Source: an uncultured Streptococcus sp.
GTDB taxonomy: Bacteria > Bacillota > Bacilli > Lactobacillales > Aerococcaceae
Assembly: GCA_916049935.1 (NCBI GenBank)
Contig: CAJZJI010000017.1
Location: 1-8,712, forward strand
Direction: 5' to 3'
DNA length: 8,712 nucleotides
Under the pieces are notes generated by a model that saw only the letters and a list, made by a program, of their open reading frames with translations, had not been told where the DNA came from and did not search any database. A program made the translations under genes and the position numbers. Positions 1 through 7,161 of this stretch are shown piece by piece. How positions within the stretch are numbered: position 1 is the stretch's first letter; the number at the start of each line of letters is the position of its first letter.

Positions 1-140
1 GATCAGGAGACGTTGCGACTTGTTATGCAAATGCAGACAAAGCTTATAAGGAATTAAATTGGAAGACAACGAAATCAGTTGAAGACATGTGTAGAGATAC
101 ATGGAATTGGCAATCGAAAAATCCAAACGGATATCAATAG
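1..140 (+). CDS. galE: UDP-glucose 4-epimerase, C-terminal end (partial)
   Basis: The reading frame that begins with the codon at base 3 is open to TAG at 138-140 and gives 45 residues. It contains GDVATCYAN, then KELNW, VEDMCRDTWNW and the terminal NPNGYQ. This matches the conserved C-terminus of GalE, where a GD-x-x-CYAD-type segment is followed by a (M)CRD-W-W-Q-NPNGY tail. GalE is a cytoplasmic NAD-dependent enzyme of the Leloir pathway that interconverts UDP-glucose and UDP-galactose. The catalytic and NAD-binding parts lie outside the window. I see no convincing terminator between this gene and the next, so some read-through into the downstream operon is possible. The identification rests on recognition of the tail only, but the tail is distinctive. 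Confidence 0.9.
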   Translation, partial: SGDVATCYANADKAYKELNWKTTKSVEDMCRDTWNWQSKNPNGYQ

Positions 141-207
141 TATAATTCTGCTTTGTAATAGTAAAAAAGACAATAAAAACAGGAATAAAAAAAGTTTATG
201 AAAACGG
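141..207. other. Intergenic stretch between galE and the operon promoter
   Basis: This A-rich segment holds no reading frame I would call a gene and no hairpin with a T tract. A TATAAT at 141-146 has no -35 partner at the right distance. The right end includes TGAAAACGGTTGACA (199-213), which resembles the left half of a CcpA cre site and overlaps the -35. The right half does not fit the cre consensus, so it is only a weak candidate. Confidence 0.4.
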
Positions 208-236
208 TTGACAAGAAATCGGTTACACACTATAAT
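208..236 (+). promoter_or_regulatory. Consensus sigma-A promoter of the phosphoesterase/ABC/mgtC operon
   Basis: A perfect TTGACA (208-213) is followed after 17 bp by a perfect TATAAT (231-236). Both hexamers and the spacer equal the vegetative sigma consensus, so the unrepressed promoter should be strong. Transcription would start near 243, about 43 nt before the first ATG. Such a strong promoter is usually held by a repressor, and a palindrome sits directly downstream. Confidence 0.88.
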
Positions 237-246
237 GAAGTTACCA

Positions 247-264
247 TTTGACACCGGTGTCAAA
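247..264. promoter_or_regulatory. Perfect 18-bp palindromic operator, LacI-family type
   Basis: TTTGACACCGGTGTCAAA is identical to its own reverse complement over all 18 bases; the symmetry breaks on both sides (A246 against A265). The central dinucleotide is CpG, the typical centre of LacI/GalR-family operators. The site begins about 4 nt after the predicted transcription start, where a bound repressor would block initiation or early elongation. The LacI-type regulator encoded at 6131-7129 is the only DNA-binding regulator in the window and is the natural candidate. A different repressor encoded elsewhere cannot be excluded. Confidence 0.75.
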
Positions 265-285
265 AACAAAAGAAGGAAGAATAAC

Positions 286-948
286 ATGAAAAATCTTACA
301 AAAATAAAATTTAAAGAAAATGGAGAATTTAATCATTTTCCAGGTAACACTGTTGTTGCCAATCTTTATACAAAACCAGATTTAATGGAAGTTGTGGATA
401 TTATTCAGGCTCGCTATAGAGAATTACCTTTTATTGATAAGTTTACTCTCACCCCTAGAGATTCTATTCATATGACTGTAATTGAATTGCTTTGCCATGA
501 AAATCGTGAGCCTGAATTTTGGAGTAGCCATCTACCATTGGATACACCATTACAAGAAATCCATGATTACTTTGCAAAACAACTAGAAATTTTCCCATTG
601 CTAAACGAAGAGATTCATATGCGTGTGACTGAAATGGGAAATCAAAATATTTTAGTTGAACCAGCAGATGAAAAATCCGCTAAACGATTAGAAGAAATTA
701 GAACTTATGTTTCTGAAAAAGCAGGTGTTCGTTTCCCTAACCATGATCGTTACCAATTCCATATCTCAATTGGATATCTTCGAGTTCCATTAACTGAAGA
801 AGAAAATGAAGAGTTTACTAAAGTGAAAAAGGAATTAACAAAAGTTTTACTTGAAAAAGTTCCTGTTATTACTGTAAATCGTATCGATTATACAGTGTTT
901 GAAGATATGAGACGTTTTGTTCCATATTGCGAAAAGTTTGGAAAATAA
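286..948 (+). CDS. DUF1868-type 2H phosphoesterase (LigT / cyclic phosphodiesterase superfamily)
   Basis: This 220-residue protein has the two H-x-T/S motifs that define 2H phosphoesterases: H62-M-T64 in SIHMTVIELL and H159-I-S161 in FHISIGYLR. The two histidines act as general acid and base on 2',3'-cyclic or similar phosphodiesters. The N-terminal NHFPGNTVV segment (residues 16-24) resembles the conserved FPGNT start of the DUF1868 branch, whose substrate I do not know. No signal peptide or membrane segment is visible, so it should be cytoplasmic. The start at 286 is chosen because AGAAGGAAG (271-279) precedes it at proper spacing. The frame is open upstream to the TTG at 208, but that codon is part of the -35 hexamer and cannot be the start. 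It is the first gene of the operon, 34 bp before the binding-protein gene. The superfamily assignment is firm and the reaction is inferred. RNA-related activity is possible, but the transporter context favours a small imported phosphodiester. Confidence 0.85.
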   Translation: MKNLTKIKFKENGEFNHFPGNTVVANLYTKPDLMEVVDIIQARYRELPFIDKFTLTPRDSIHMTVIELLCHENREPEFWSSHLPLDTPLQEIHDYFAKQLEIFPLLNEEIHMRVTEMGNQNILVEPADEKSAKRLEEIRTYVSEKAGVRFPNHDRYQFHISIGYLRVPLTEEENEEFTKVKKELTKVLLEKVPVITVNRIDYTVFEDMRRFVPYCEKFGK

Positions 949-982
949 AAATTACAAATAAAAACAAAAAGGAGATTTCAAC

Positions 983-2071
983 ATGAAAAAATCGAAATTT
1001 TTAAAAACTTTACTAGCTGCAGGGCTTGCAGTTACAACATTAGCTGCATGCTCAGGAGGAGCAAATAGTTCATCAAACGCTACAACAACTGCACCTCAAG
1101 CACAGTCTGAAGAAAAAGCTGATAAGAGCCAAGAATTAGTAATTTATTCTAACTCTGTTTCAAATGGACGTGGAGATTGGCTAACTGCTAAAGCGAAAGA
1201 AGCTGGTTTCAACATTCGTATGGTGGATATCGCTGGTGCGCAATTAGCTGACCGTGTTATCGCTGAAAAAAATAACTCAGTAGCAGATATGGTGTTTGGT
1301 ATCGGTGCTGTAGATTCAAATAAACTTCGTGATGCAAACCTTCTAGCTCAATTCAAACCAGAATGGCTTAACAAGATTGATGCATCATTAGCCGATAAAG
1401 ATGGATACTATAACCCAGTTATCGTTCAACCTTTAGTATTGATTGGAAATCCAGAAGCTAAAGTAATGCCTAAAGACTGGACTGAATTAGCAGAAAAATA
1501 TAAAGGCCAATATTCTATCTATGGATTAACTGGAGGAACAGGACGTGCGATTTACGCAAGTATCTTAGTTCGTTACCTTGATGAAAAAGGAGATTTAGGC
1601 GTATCAGAAAAAGGATGGGAAGTTGCAAAAGAATATTTTGCAAATGCCTATACTCTTCAAAAAGGTGAAAGCTCAGTTGTTAAAGTGTTAGATAAAGAAA
1701 GCCCAATCCAATACGGTATGATGTGGGGTTCTGGAGCGTTAGTCGGACAAAAAGAACAAAATGTTGAATTCAAAGTAATGTCACCTGAAATCGGGGTTCC
1801 ATTCGTAACTGAACAAACAATGATTCTTAACACAAGTAAGAAACAAGCATTAGCAAAAGAATTCATCAACTGGTTCGGTCAAGCAGACATCCAAGCTGAA
1901 TACAGCCAAAAATTCGGTTCTATTCCAGCGAATAAAGATGCTGTAAAAGAATTACCAGAAGCAACTAAGAAATTTGTTGACCAACTTAAACCACAAGATA
2001 TTAACTGGGAAGTTGTTGGTAAATACTTAGACCAATGGGTTGAAAAAGCTGAATTAGAATACGTTAAATAA
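983..2071 (+). CDS. ABC transporter substrate-binding lipoprotein (ferric / 2-aminoethylphosphonate-type family)
   Basis: The 362-residue product starts with a lipoprotein signal peptide: basic MKKSKFLK, a hydrophobic stretch, and the lipobox L20-A-A-C23. It is therefore exported and anchored by a lipid on Cys23. A Ser/Thr/Ala/Gln-rich linker (about 24-50) precedes the folded domain, which opens with LVIYSNSVSNG. That opening is typical of the extracellular solute-binding family that includes FbpA-like ferric and PhnS-like 2-aminoethylphosphonate binding proteins. GGTGR (184-188) and MMWGSG (246-251) are visible pocket-region motifs. I see no adjacent tyrosine pair in the C-terminal half where ferric-binding proteins carry theirs, which argues weakly against iron. 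AAAAAGGAGAT (966-976) is a strong ribosome binding site. A hairpin with a T tract follows the gene, which would make this component more abundant than the membrane parts. The family is clear and the ligand is not. Confidence 0.88.
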   Translation: MKKSKFLKTLLAAGLAVTTLAACSGGANSSSNATTTAPQAQSEEKADKSQELVIYSNSVSNGRGDWLTAKAKEAGFNIRMVDIAGAQLADRVIAEKNNSVADMVFGIGAVDSNKLRDANLLAQFKPEWLNKIDASLADKDGYYNPVIVQPLVLIGNPEAKVMPKDWTELAEKYKGQYSIYGLTGGTGRAIYASILVRYLDEKGDLGVSEKGWEVAKEYFANAYTLQKGESSVVKVLDKESPIQYGMMWGSGALVGQKEQNVEFKVMSPEIGVPFVTEQTMILNTSKKQALAKEFINWFGQADIQAEYSQKFGSIPANKDAVKELPEATKKFVDQLKPQDINWEVVGKYLDQWVEKAELEYVK

Positions 2072-2094
2072 TATTAAATGTTGAATTAATCGAT

Positions 2095-2151
2095 AAGAGT
2101 CTCGCTAGGATTCTACTCTATGCCATAGAAAGAGTCTACGCGAGACTTTTT
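2095..2151 (+). terminator. Long hairpin with T tract inside the operon (partial terminator / attenuator)
   Basis: The outer arms 2095-2105 (AAGAGTCTCGC) and 2140-2150 (GCGAGACTTTT) pair over 11 bp with one G-U. A further imperfect inner stem (2106-2114 with 2131-2138) and an apical CTAT/ATAG pair extend it. The 3' arm runs into TTTTT (2147-2151), giving the form of an intrinsic terminator. It lies between the binding-protein and ATPase genes, and I see no good promoter between the hairpin and the ATPase ATG at 2177. Partial termination or 3'-end protection would therefore raise the binding-protein mRNA relative to the downstream genes. Confidence 0.82.
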
Positions 2152-2176
2152 AAGATAACACAAAGGAGTAAACGAT

Positions 2177-3187
2177 ATGATTAAATTTGATAACATTCAA
2201 ATTAAATACGGTGATTTTATTGCGATTGACAATTTGAATTTAGAAATTAACGAAGGGGAGTTCTTTACATTCTTAGGACCTTCAGGATGCGGAAAATCAA
2301 CAACTTTACGTGCATTAGTTGGGTTCTTAGATCCATCAGCAGGTCGTATTGAAGTAAATGGTAAGGATGTTACTAAATTAGAACCTGAAAAACGTGGAAT
2401 CGGAATTGTGTTCCAATCTTATGCATTATTCCCAACAATGACGGTTTTTGATAATATTGCTTTTGGTTTGAAAGTGAAGAAAGTAGCTCCAGATGTGATT
2501 AAAGCAAAAGTTGCAGCGGTAGCAGCAAAAATTAAAATTTCTGACCAACAATTGCAACGTAATGTATCTGAATTATCCGGAGGGCAACAACAACGTGTGG
2601 CGCTAGCCCGTGCATTAGTATTAGAACCAAAAATTCTCTGTCTTGACGAACCGCTCTCTAACTTGGATGCTAAATTACGTGTAGACCTAAGAAAAGAATT
2701 GAAACGTCTACAAAAAGATTTAGGAATTACAACATTGTATGTTACACACGACCAAGAAGAGGCATTGACATTATCAGATAGAATTGCTGTATTTAACAAT
2801 GGTTTCATCGAACAAGTGGGAACACCTCCTGAAATTTACCATCAATCTAAAACAGAATTTGTTTGTGACTTTATCGGAGATATTAACGTCCTTTCTGAAG
2901 AAACAGTTCATGAGATTTTAGAAAGCAATCCAAACATTCCTTTAGAAGATAAAAAAGGATATATTCGTTTAGAAAAAATTCGTTTCAGACGTGAAACAGA
3001 AGACGATATTGTTCTAAAAGGAACAATTATTGATACAGAATTTTCAGGTGTAACAGTTCGTTACACTGTTCAAGTGTCAGACCATCAGGTTGTTAACGTT
3101 ACACGTATTGATAGTCAATTTGCAATCAAATCTGTAGGGGAAAATGTGGAACTTTATATTACACCTTCAGATGTCGTGCAATATTAG
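2177..3187 (+). CDS. ABC importer ATP-binding subunit
   Basis: The 336-residue cytoplasmic ATPase drives the importer formed with the flanking binding protein and permease. All nucleotide-binding motifs are intact: Walker [10 protein letters not shown] (34-42), Q-loop Q80, signature LSGGQ (133-137), Walker B ILCLDE (153-158) with catalytic E158, D-loop around SNLD (161-164), and H-loop H191 in YVTHDQEEA. The DQEEA after the H-loop and a C-terminal regulatory extension (about 235-336) place it with the PotA/FbpC/PhnT/MalK-like group. Within that group it resembles subunits annotated for iron(III) or 2-aminoethylphosphonate. The C-terminal region has beta-rich segments, as in a TOBE/OB-like domain, but its ligand cannot be read. 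AAAGGAGT (2162-2169) precedes the ATG. It begins 25 bp after the intra-operon hairpin and ends 11 bp before the permease gene. Confidence 0.92.
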   Translation: MIKFDNIQIKYGDFIAIDNLNLEINEGEFFTFLGPSGCGKSTTLRALVGFLDPSAGRIEVNGKDVTKLEPEKRGIGIVFQSYALFPTMTVFDNIAFGLKVKKVAPDVIKAKVAAVAAKIKISDQQLQRNVSELSGGQQQRVALARALVLEPKILCLDEPLSNLDAKLRVDLRKELKRLQKDLGITTLYVTHDQEEALTLSDRIAVFNNGFIEQVGTPPEIYHQSKTEFVCDFIGDINVLSEETVHEILESNPNIPLEDKKGYIRLEKIRFRRETEDDIVLKGTIIDTEFSGVTVRYTVQVSDHQVVNVTRIDSQFAIKSVGENVELYITPSDVVQY

Positions 3188-3198
3188 GGAGGTACAAC

Positions 3199-4890
3199 AT
3201 GCGTCATAAGTTAAATTGGAAAGATTGGCTCATTCGTATAGGGCTAATCTGGTTCCTCGTAACGTTTATTATTTATCCAAATATTGATTTGGTATTAAGT
3301 GTGTTTGTCAAAGATGGACAATTCTCGCTAGATGCTGTTAATCGTGTACTTAAATCACCACGTGCAATTCAAAGTATTATGAACAGTTTTAAACTAGCAT
3401 TATCGTTAATTGTTACAGTTAACGTAGTCGGTCTTCTTTGTGTGTTGTTCACAGAATACTTCGATATTAAAGGTGCCAAGATCTTAAAACTTGGATATAT
3501 GACATCTTTAATTTATGGTGGTGTGGTTCTTGCAACAGGGTATAAATTCGTATACGGCCCTTATGGAATGATTACAAGAATTCTTCAAAACTTCCTACCA
3601 AACCTTGATCCAAACTGGTTTGTGGGATATGGTGCGGTATTATTCATTATGACCTTCTCAGGTACAGCCAACCATACATTGTTCTTAACAAATACCATTC
3701 GTGGTGTCGATTATCATACTATTGAAGCAGCGCGTAATATGGGAGCAAAACCATTTACAGTATTCAGAAAAATTGTTTTACCAACATTAACGCCAACATT
3801 ATTTGCCTTAACAATCATGATTTTCTTAAGCGGGTTATCAGCAGTTGCGGCTCCAATGATTGTAGGGGGTAAACAATTCCAAACAATTAACCCGATGATT
3901 ATCACTTTTGCAGGGATGGGGAACTCTCGTGACCTTGCTGCGTTACTTGCGATTGTCCTAGGGGTTGCAACAACAATCTTATTAAGTATCATGAATAAGA
4001 TTGAAAAAGGTGGAAATTATATTTCAATTTCTAAAACAAAAGCACCTTTAAAAAAACAAAAGATTACTTCAAAACCATGGAATATCATTGCGCATATCGT
4101 GGCATACGCTTTATTCGTAGTGTTCATGTTACCTTTGATTTTCATTGTCTTGTACTCATTCACTGATCCAGTGGCGATTCAAACAGGTAACTTGTCATTA
4201 GCTAACTTTACTCTAGAAAACTATCATCAGTTCTTCACTAATAGTGTTGCGTTCTCACCATTCTTAGTCAGCTTTGTATATGCCAGTCTTGCTGCTATCA
4301 CTGCGACAGTTCTTGCCGTTGTCTTTGCACGTGTGGTTCGTAAACATAAAGCTCGCTTTGACTCCTTATTTGAATATGGTGCGTTATTACCTTGGTTATT
4401 ACCAAATACTTTATTAGCAATTAGTTTGCTATTTACATTTAATCAACCACAACCACTTGTATTTAATTTCATTTTAGTAGGAACGCTAGTAATTCTATTA
4501 ATTGGATATATTATTGTGAAGATTCCATTCTCTTATCGTATGGTTCGTGCTATTTTGTTTAGTGTTGATGATGAGATGGAAGATGCAGCTCGTAGTATGG
4601 GGGCGTCTCCGTTTTATACAATGATGAAGGTTATTATTCCGTTTATTTTACCGGTAGTACTTTCAGTTATTGCGCTTAACTTTAACTCTCTATTAACAGA
4701 CTTCGACTTATCTGTATTCTTGTATCATCCATTAGCTCAACCTTTAGGTATTACTATCCGTTCAGCTGGTGATGAAACAGCAACATCAAATGCACAAGCA
4801 CTTGTCTTTGTATATACAATTGTATTGATGATTATTTCTTCAGCAGTACTTTACTTCACACAAAGACGTGGCAAAACAACTAGAAAATAA
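3199..4890 (+). CDS. Fused two-domain ABC importer permease (ferric / 2-aminoethylphosphonate-type)
   Basis: The 563-residue membrane protein is a tandem fusion of two binding-protein-dependent transport domains, so one chain can form the whole channel. Each half has about six hydrophobic segments and an EAA loop that docks the ATPase: [11 protein letters not shown] from residue 176 in the first half and [12 protein letters not shown] from residue 461 in the second. A basic, polar linker (about 265-293, with [10 protein letters not shown]) separates the halves. This architecture is usual for FbpB-type ferric permeases and for the permease annotated as a 2-aminoethylphosphonate transporter in Firmicutes. 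GGGAGG (3187-3192) is the ribosome binding site, and its first G is the last base of the ATPase stop codon, which suggests tight coupling. No second permease gene is needed or seen. The transported solute is not defined by the sequence. Confidence 0.9.
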   Translation: MRHKLNWKDWLIRIGLIWFLVTFIIYPNIDLVLSVFVKDGQFSLDAVNRVLKSPRAIQSIMNSFKLALSLIVTVNVVGLLCVLFTEYFDIKGAKILKLGYMTSLIYGGVVLATGYKFVYGPYGMITRILQNFLPNLDPNWFVGYGAVLFIMTFSGTANHTLFLTNTIRGVDYHTIEAARNMGAKPFTVFRKIVLPTLTPTLFALTIMIFLSGLSAVAAPMIVGGKQFQTINPMIITFAGMGNSRDLAALLAIVLGVATTILLSIMNKIEKGGNYISISKTKAPLKKQKITSKPWNIIAHIVAYALFVVFMLPLIFIVLYSFTDPVAIQTGNLSLANFTLENYHQFFTNSVAFSPFLVSFVYASLAAITATVLAVVFARVVRKHKARFDSLFEYGALLPWLLPNTLLAISLLFTFNQPQPLVFNFILVGTLVILLIGYIIVKIPFSYRMVRAILFSVDDEMEDAARSMGASPFYTMMKVIIPFILPVVLSVIALNFNSLLTDFDLSVFLYHPLAQPLGITIRSAGDETATSNAQALVFVYTIVLMIISSAVLYFTQRRGKTTRK

Positions 4891-4892
4891 TT

Positions 4893-5597
4893 ATGATTAC
4901 ATCAGAATTAACGAATACAGATATTTTTATCCGAATTGCATTGTCTTTGATAGCCGGAATGGTTATCGGCATGGAGCGAGGTAGTAAATCGCAACCAGCA
5001 GGAATTAGAACGCATAGTGTCGTTTGTGTTGCGGCATGTTTAATCATGATGACTAATGAATTTGTTTCTTATAAGTTTGGGACAGGAGATCCGACCAGAT
5101 TAGGAGCACAGGTTGTTTCGGGAGTTGGTTTCTTAGGGGCAGGAACGATCCTTGTCACAGAAAAGAAAAAAGTTACAGGGTTAACAACTGCAGCAGGTAT
5201 TTGGGGTTCTGCAGGGATAGGACTCGCAATTGGAGTCGGCTTTTATCAAGGAGCAATTTTAGCAGCCGTTTCTATTTGGGGCGTGATATCCATGTTTCAA
5301 CCGTTAAAGATGTATCTACAAAAACGCTCTCGAGTAATTGAACTCTATATTGTAGTCAATTCTACAGAAGCCTATAATCGTGTATTAGTCTATTGTGCAG
5401 AAAATCGAATTAGAATTACTGACTCAAGGACTGCATTCGGTGAAGTGAACCAAAGTCGAATCCAGTATTTCGATGTACCAGAGAAGAAAATTGCTTCTTT
5501 TGTAACGTTAGAATTAGCTGGTAGCTTTGAACATCTTCGACTTATGGAAGAACTTTCTAATCTTCCAGGTGTCATTTATGTTGAAGAGATTAGTTAG
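4893..5597 (+). CDS. MgtC/SapB-family inner-membrane protein
   Basis: The 234-residue protein has an N-terminal membrane domain of about five hydrophobic segments with family hallmarks: GMERGSKSQPAGIRTH (26-41), RLGAQVVSGVGFLGAGTI (69-86) and VTGLTTAAGIW (94-104). A soluble C-terminal domain (about 147-234) resembles the ACT-like tail of MgtC proteins. MgtC is known in pathogens for survival in low magnesium and for effects on the F-type ATP synthase and phosphate balance. The role of the many non-pathogen members is unclear. The ATG is 2 bp after the permease stop and there is no recognisable Shine-Dalgarno, so translation probably depends on ribosomes finishing the permease. Later methionines (23, 27) would remove the first membrane segment, so 4893 is the best start. 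It is the last gene before the operon terminator. I leave the symbol empty because orthology to mgtC proper is not established. Confidence 0.88.
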   Translation: MITSELTNTDIFIRIALSLIAGMVIGMERGSKSQPAGIRTHSVVCVAACLIMMTNEFVSYKFGTGDPTRLGAQVVSGVGFLGAGTILVTEKKKVTGLTTAAGIWGSAGIGLAIGVGFYQGAILAAVSIWGVISMFQPLKMYLQKRSRVIELYIVVNSTEAYNRVLVYCAENRIRITDSRTAFGEVNQSRIQYFDVPEKKIASFVTLELAGSFEHLRLMEELSNLPGVIYVEEIS

Positions 5598-5606
5598 ATA
5601 CGGATC

Positions 5607-5635
5607 AAAGAGCAGGGATTTCCTTGCTCTTTTTT
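5607..5635 (+). terminator. Intrinsic terminator of the operon
   Basis: AAAGAGCAGGG (5607-5617) pairs with CCTTGCTCTTT (5622-5632) over 11 bp with one G-U, leaving a 4-nt loop and a run of six T (5630-5635). It starts 10 bp after the stop of the MgtC-family gene. It separates this transcript from the small gene and the regulator downstream. Confidence 0.92.
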
Positions 5636-5711
5636 AGATGAATAAGTATTTGCTAAAGAGATGTCGAATGCCAATTTCCTAGTATAGGATGGACAGAGGA
5701 GTTATTATGGG

Positions 5712-6083
5712 ATGAAAGTATGTAAGATAAATTTTGATAATGGCAGCATTCGATATTATAATAGAGAATGCCTAGAGAAGGAATGTCATATTCATACATT
5801 TCACGAGATTTGTGAATGGGTATGGGCATTTCATCTTCCAATGGATCAAATAATAAATAAAGTAATTTTCAAAGAAAAGCTAGTACCAATTTTAGAAAGT
5901 TACATAAAAGAAATAGACCAAGAGCTAAAAGGAATGAATTGTCTCACTGAGTTATATTTGATAGAATTATGTGGTATTCCAATGTCTTACACGTATATTC
6001 AAGCGATGATTATCAGATATTTTGAATTGCTTGGATATAATAGTGAGTTCTTAAAATTTCAAGTGAACAGAACGCATCAATAA
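5712..6083 (+). CDS. Small uncharacterised protein, Cys/His-rich N-terminal third
   Basis: This 123-residue protein is one I do not recognise. Its N-terminal part is rich in possible metal ligands: C4, C20, C25, H26, H28, H31, C34 and H41, with the compact stretch ECHIHTFHEIC (24-34). The rest is predicted mostly helical, with a charged segment around FKEKLVPILESYIKEIDQEL and a final YIQAMIIRYFELLGY. No signal peptide or clear membrane span is present, so it is probably cytoplasmic. AGAGGAG (5695-5701) is well placed for the ATG at 5712. Another ATG at 5707 meets a stop after one codon, so it is not the start. It is isolated between the operon terminator and the regulator gene, 47 bp before the latter, and may share its transcript. 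Its reality rests on length, ribosome binding site and position, not on homology. Confidence 0.6.
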   Translation: MKVCKINFDNGSIRYYNRECLEKECHIHTFHEICEWVWAFHLPMDQIINKVIFKEKLVPILESYIKEIDQELKGMNCLTELYLIELCGIPMSYTYIQAMIIRYFELLGYNSEFLKFQVNRTHQ

Positions 6084-6130
6084 TGACAATTAGTATAGTG
6101 ATAGAAAAAATAAATTTATAAGGAGTAAGG

Positions 6131-7129
6131 ATGGAAAAGTTTAAGAGAAAGGCTACTATTTATGATATTGCGCGCATTTCAGGGGTCTCTCCAAAGACTG
6201 TTTCCCGTGTTATCAATGGTGGTGATGGAGTTAGATCAGAAACTTACCAGTCTGTGATGAAGGTAATTGATGAACTGTCTTATATTCCAAATGCGTATGC
6301 ACAAAATCTGACTAAGAAAGAAACAACGAATATTCTCATTTCAGTCAAGAAGATGGAGTCGTTCCCATTAATCTGGTTCCAGACACTATTGGATAAGGTT
6401 TTACAAACTTGTAAAGAAATGGGAGTCAATGCAATAGTCGAGTATTTTGGTGAAGGGGATTCAATTAAGGATTCTATTATTTCAAGTACTGGAAGTTTAG
6501 TTGATGGAGTTATTGTCTTTTATGAAGGTAAAGATGATAGTAGAATTCAATATTTAAAGAAAAATAATATGCCTTTTATTGTGTTTGGGGAATCACAGAC
6601 AGAAGGTGTTATTTATGTTTCGAATAATGATTTCCAAGCAATGTATGATTTGATGGGAGCCGTTGCTGATAAAGGGCTTCGTGACATGTGGCTACTAATG
6701 GGTGGAGAGTCACTTGTCAATAAAGATCGTGAGAAGGGTGCTCGTACTTTTGTAAAAGAGAAAAAGTATGAAATTGCTTTAGAAGTTGTTTATGGATTAG
6801 CTACGATTGAATCTGTATATCATTATGCGATGGATAATTTAACAGGTACGAATATACCGGATATTATATTTGTCTCTGGGGATGAAAAAGTCCAAGGGAT
6901 TATTCGTGCGTGTTACGAAAAAGGAATCTCGATTCCTGACCAATTAGCTATTGTAGGGTTTGACAACATTCCAATAGCACAATATTATACACCTGCATTA
7001 TCAACCATTTCTCCAGATTATAGTCAGTTAGCAAAAGAAATGATTGATGGAGTTCTTGCGATTATCAATGGAGATAAAAGAAAATCTGTAGAGGTTTCTA
7101 CAACTCTTGTCAGACGACAATCGTTTTAA
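6131..7129 (+). CDS. LacI/GalR-family transcriptional regulator
   Basis: The 332-residue protein has an N-terminal helix-turn-helix of the LacI family: ATIYDIARISGVSPKTVSRV (8-27), followed by the hinge-helix segment YIPNAYAQNL (51-60). L60 corresponds to the leucine that enters the minor groove at the central CpG of the operator. The remainder is a periplasmic-binding-protein-like effector domain, with DGVIVFYE, the IVFGES strand, PDIIFVSGDEKVQGI and the conserved LAIVGFDNIP near the C-terminus. It binds DNA as a dimer and is released by, or recruited with, a small ligand, often a sugar or sugar phosphate. AAGGAG (6120-6125) precedes the ATG. I see no copy of the 247-264 palindrome in front of this gene, so autoregulation through that site is not indicated. 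Its target is inferred to be the upstream transporter operon; the unlisted neighbour of galE is an alternative. The family is certain and the effector is unknown. Confidence 0.93.
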   Translation: MEKFKRKATIYDIARISGVSPKTVSRVINGGDGVRSETYQSVMKVIDELSYIPNAYAQNLTKKETTNILISVKKMESFPLIWFQTLLDKVLQTCKEMGVNAIVEYFGEGDSIKDSIISSTGSLVDGVIVFYEGKDDSRIQYLKKNNMPFIVFGESQTEGVIYVSNNDFQAMYDLMGAVADKGLRDMWLLMGGESLVNKDREKGARTFVKEKKYEIALEVVYGLATIESVYHYAMDNLTGTNIPDIIFVSGDEKVQGIIRACYEKGISIPDQLAIVGFDNIPIAQYYTPALSTISPDYSQLAKEMIDGVLAIINGDKRKSVEVSTTLVRRQSF

Positions 7130-7161
7130 GCAGAGCACGGTGTAAATAATATAAATGTCTT

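Noticed and set aside
208..285. Upstream extension of the phosphoesterase frame to TTG at 208
   Set aside because: The TTG is part of the -35 hexamer, the stretch covers the promoter and operator, and a good ribosome binding site points to ATG 286.
2419..2808. Minus-strand open frame inside the ATPase gene
   Set aside because: It is the antisense shadow of a fully conserved ABC ATPase, with no ribosome binding site or recognisable domain. The same holds for the minus-strand frames within the other genes.
6060..6130. Promoter for the LacI-family gene (TATAGT at 6094-6099)
   Set aside because: No acceptable -35 lies 16-18 bp upstream, so the gene may be transcribed with the small gene before it or from a weak promoter I cannot define.
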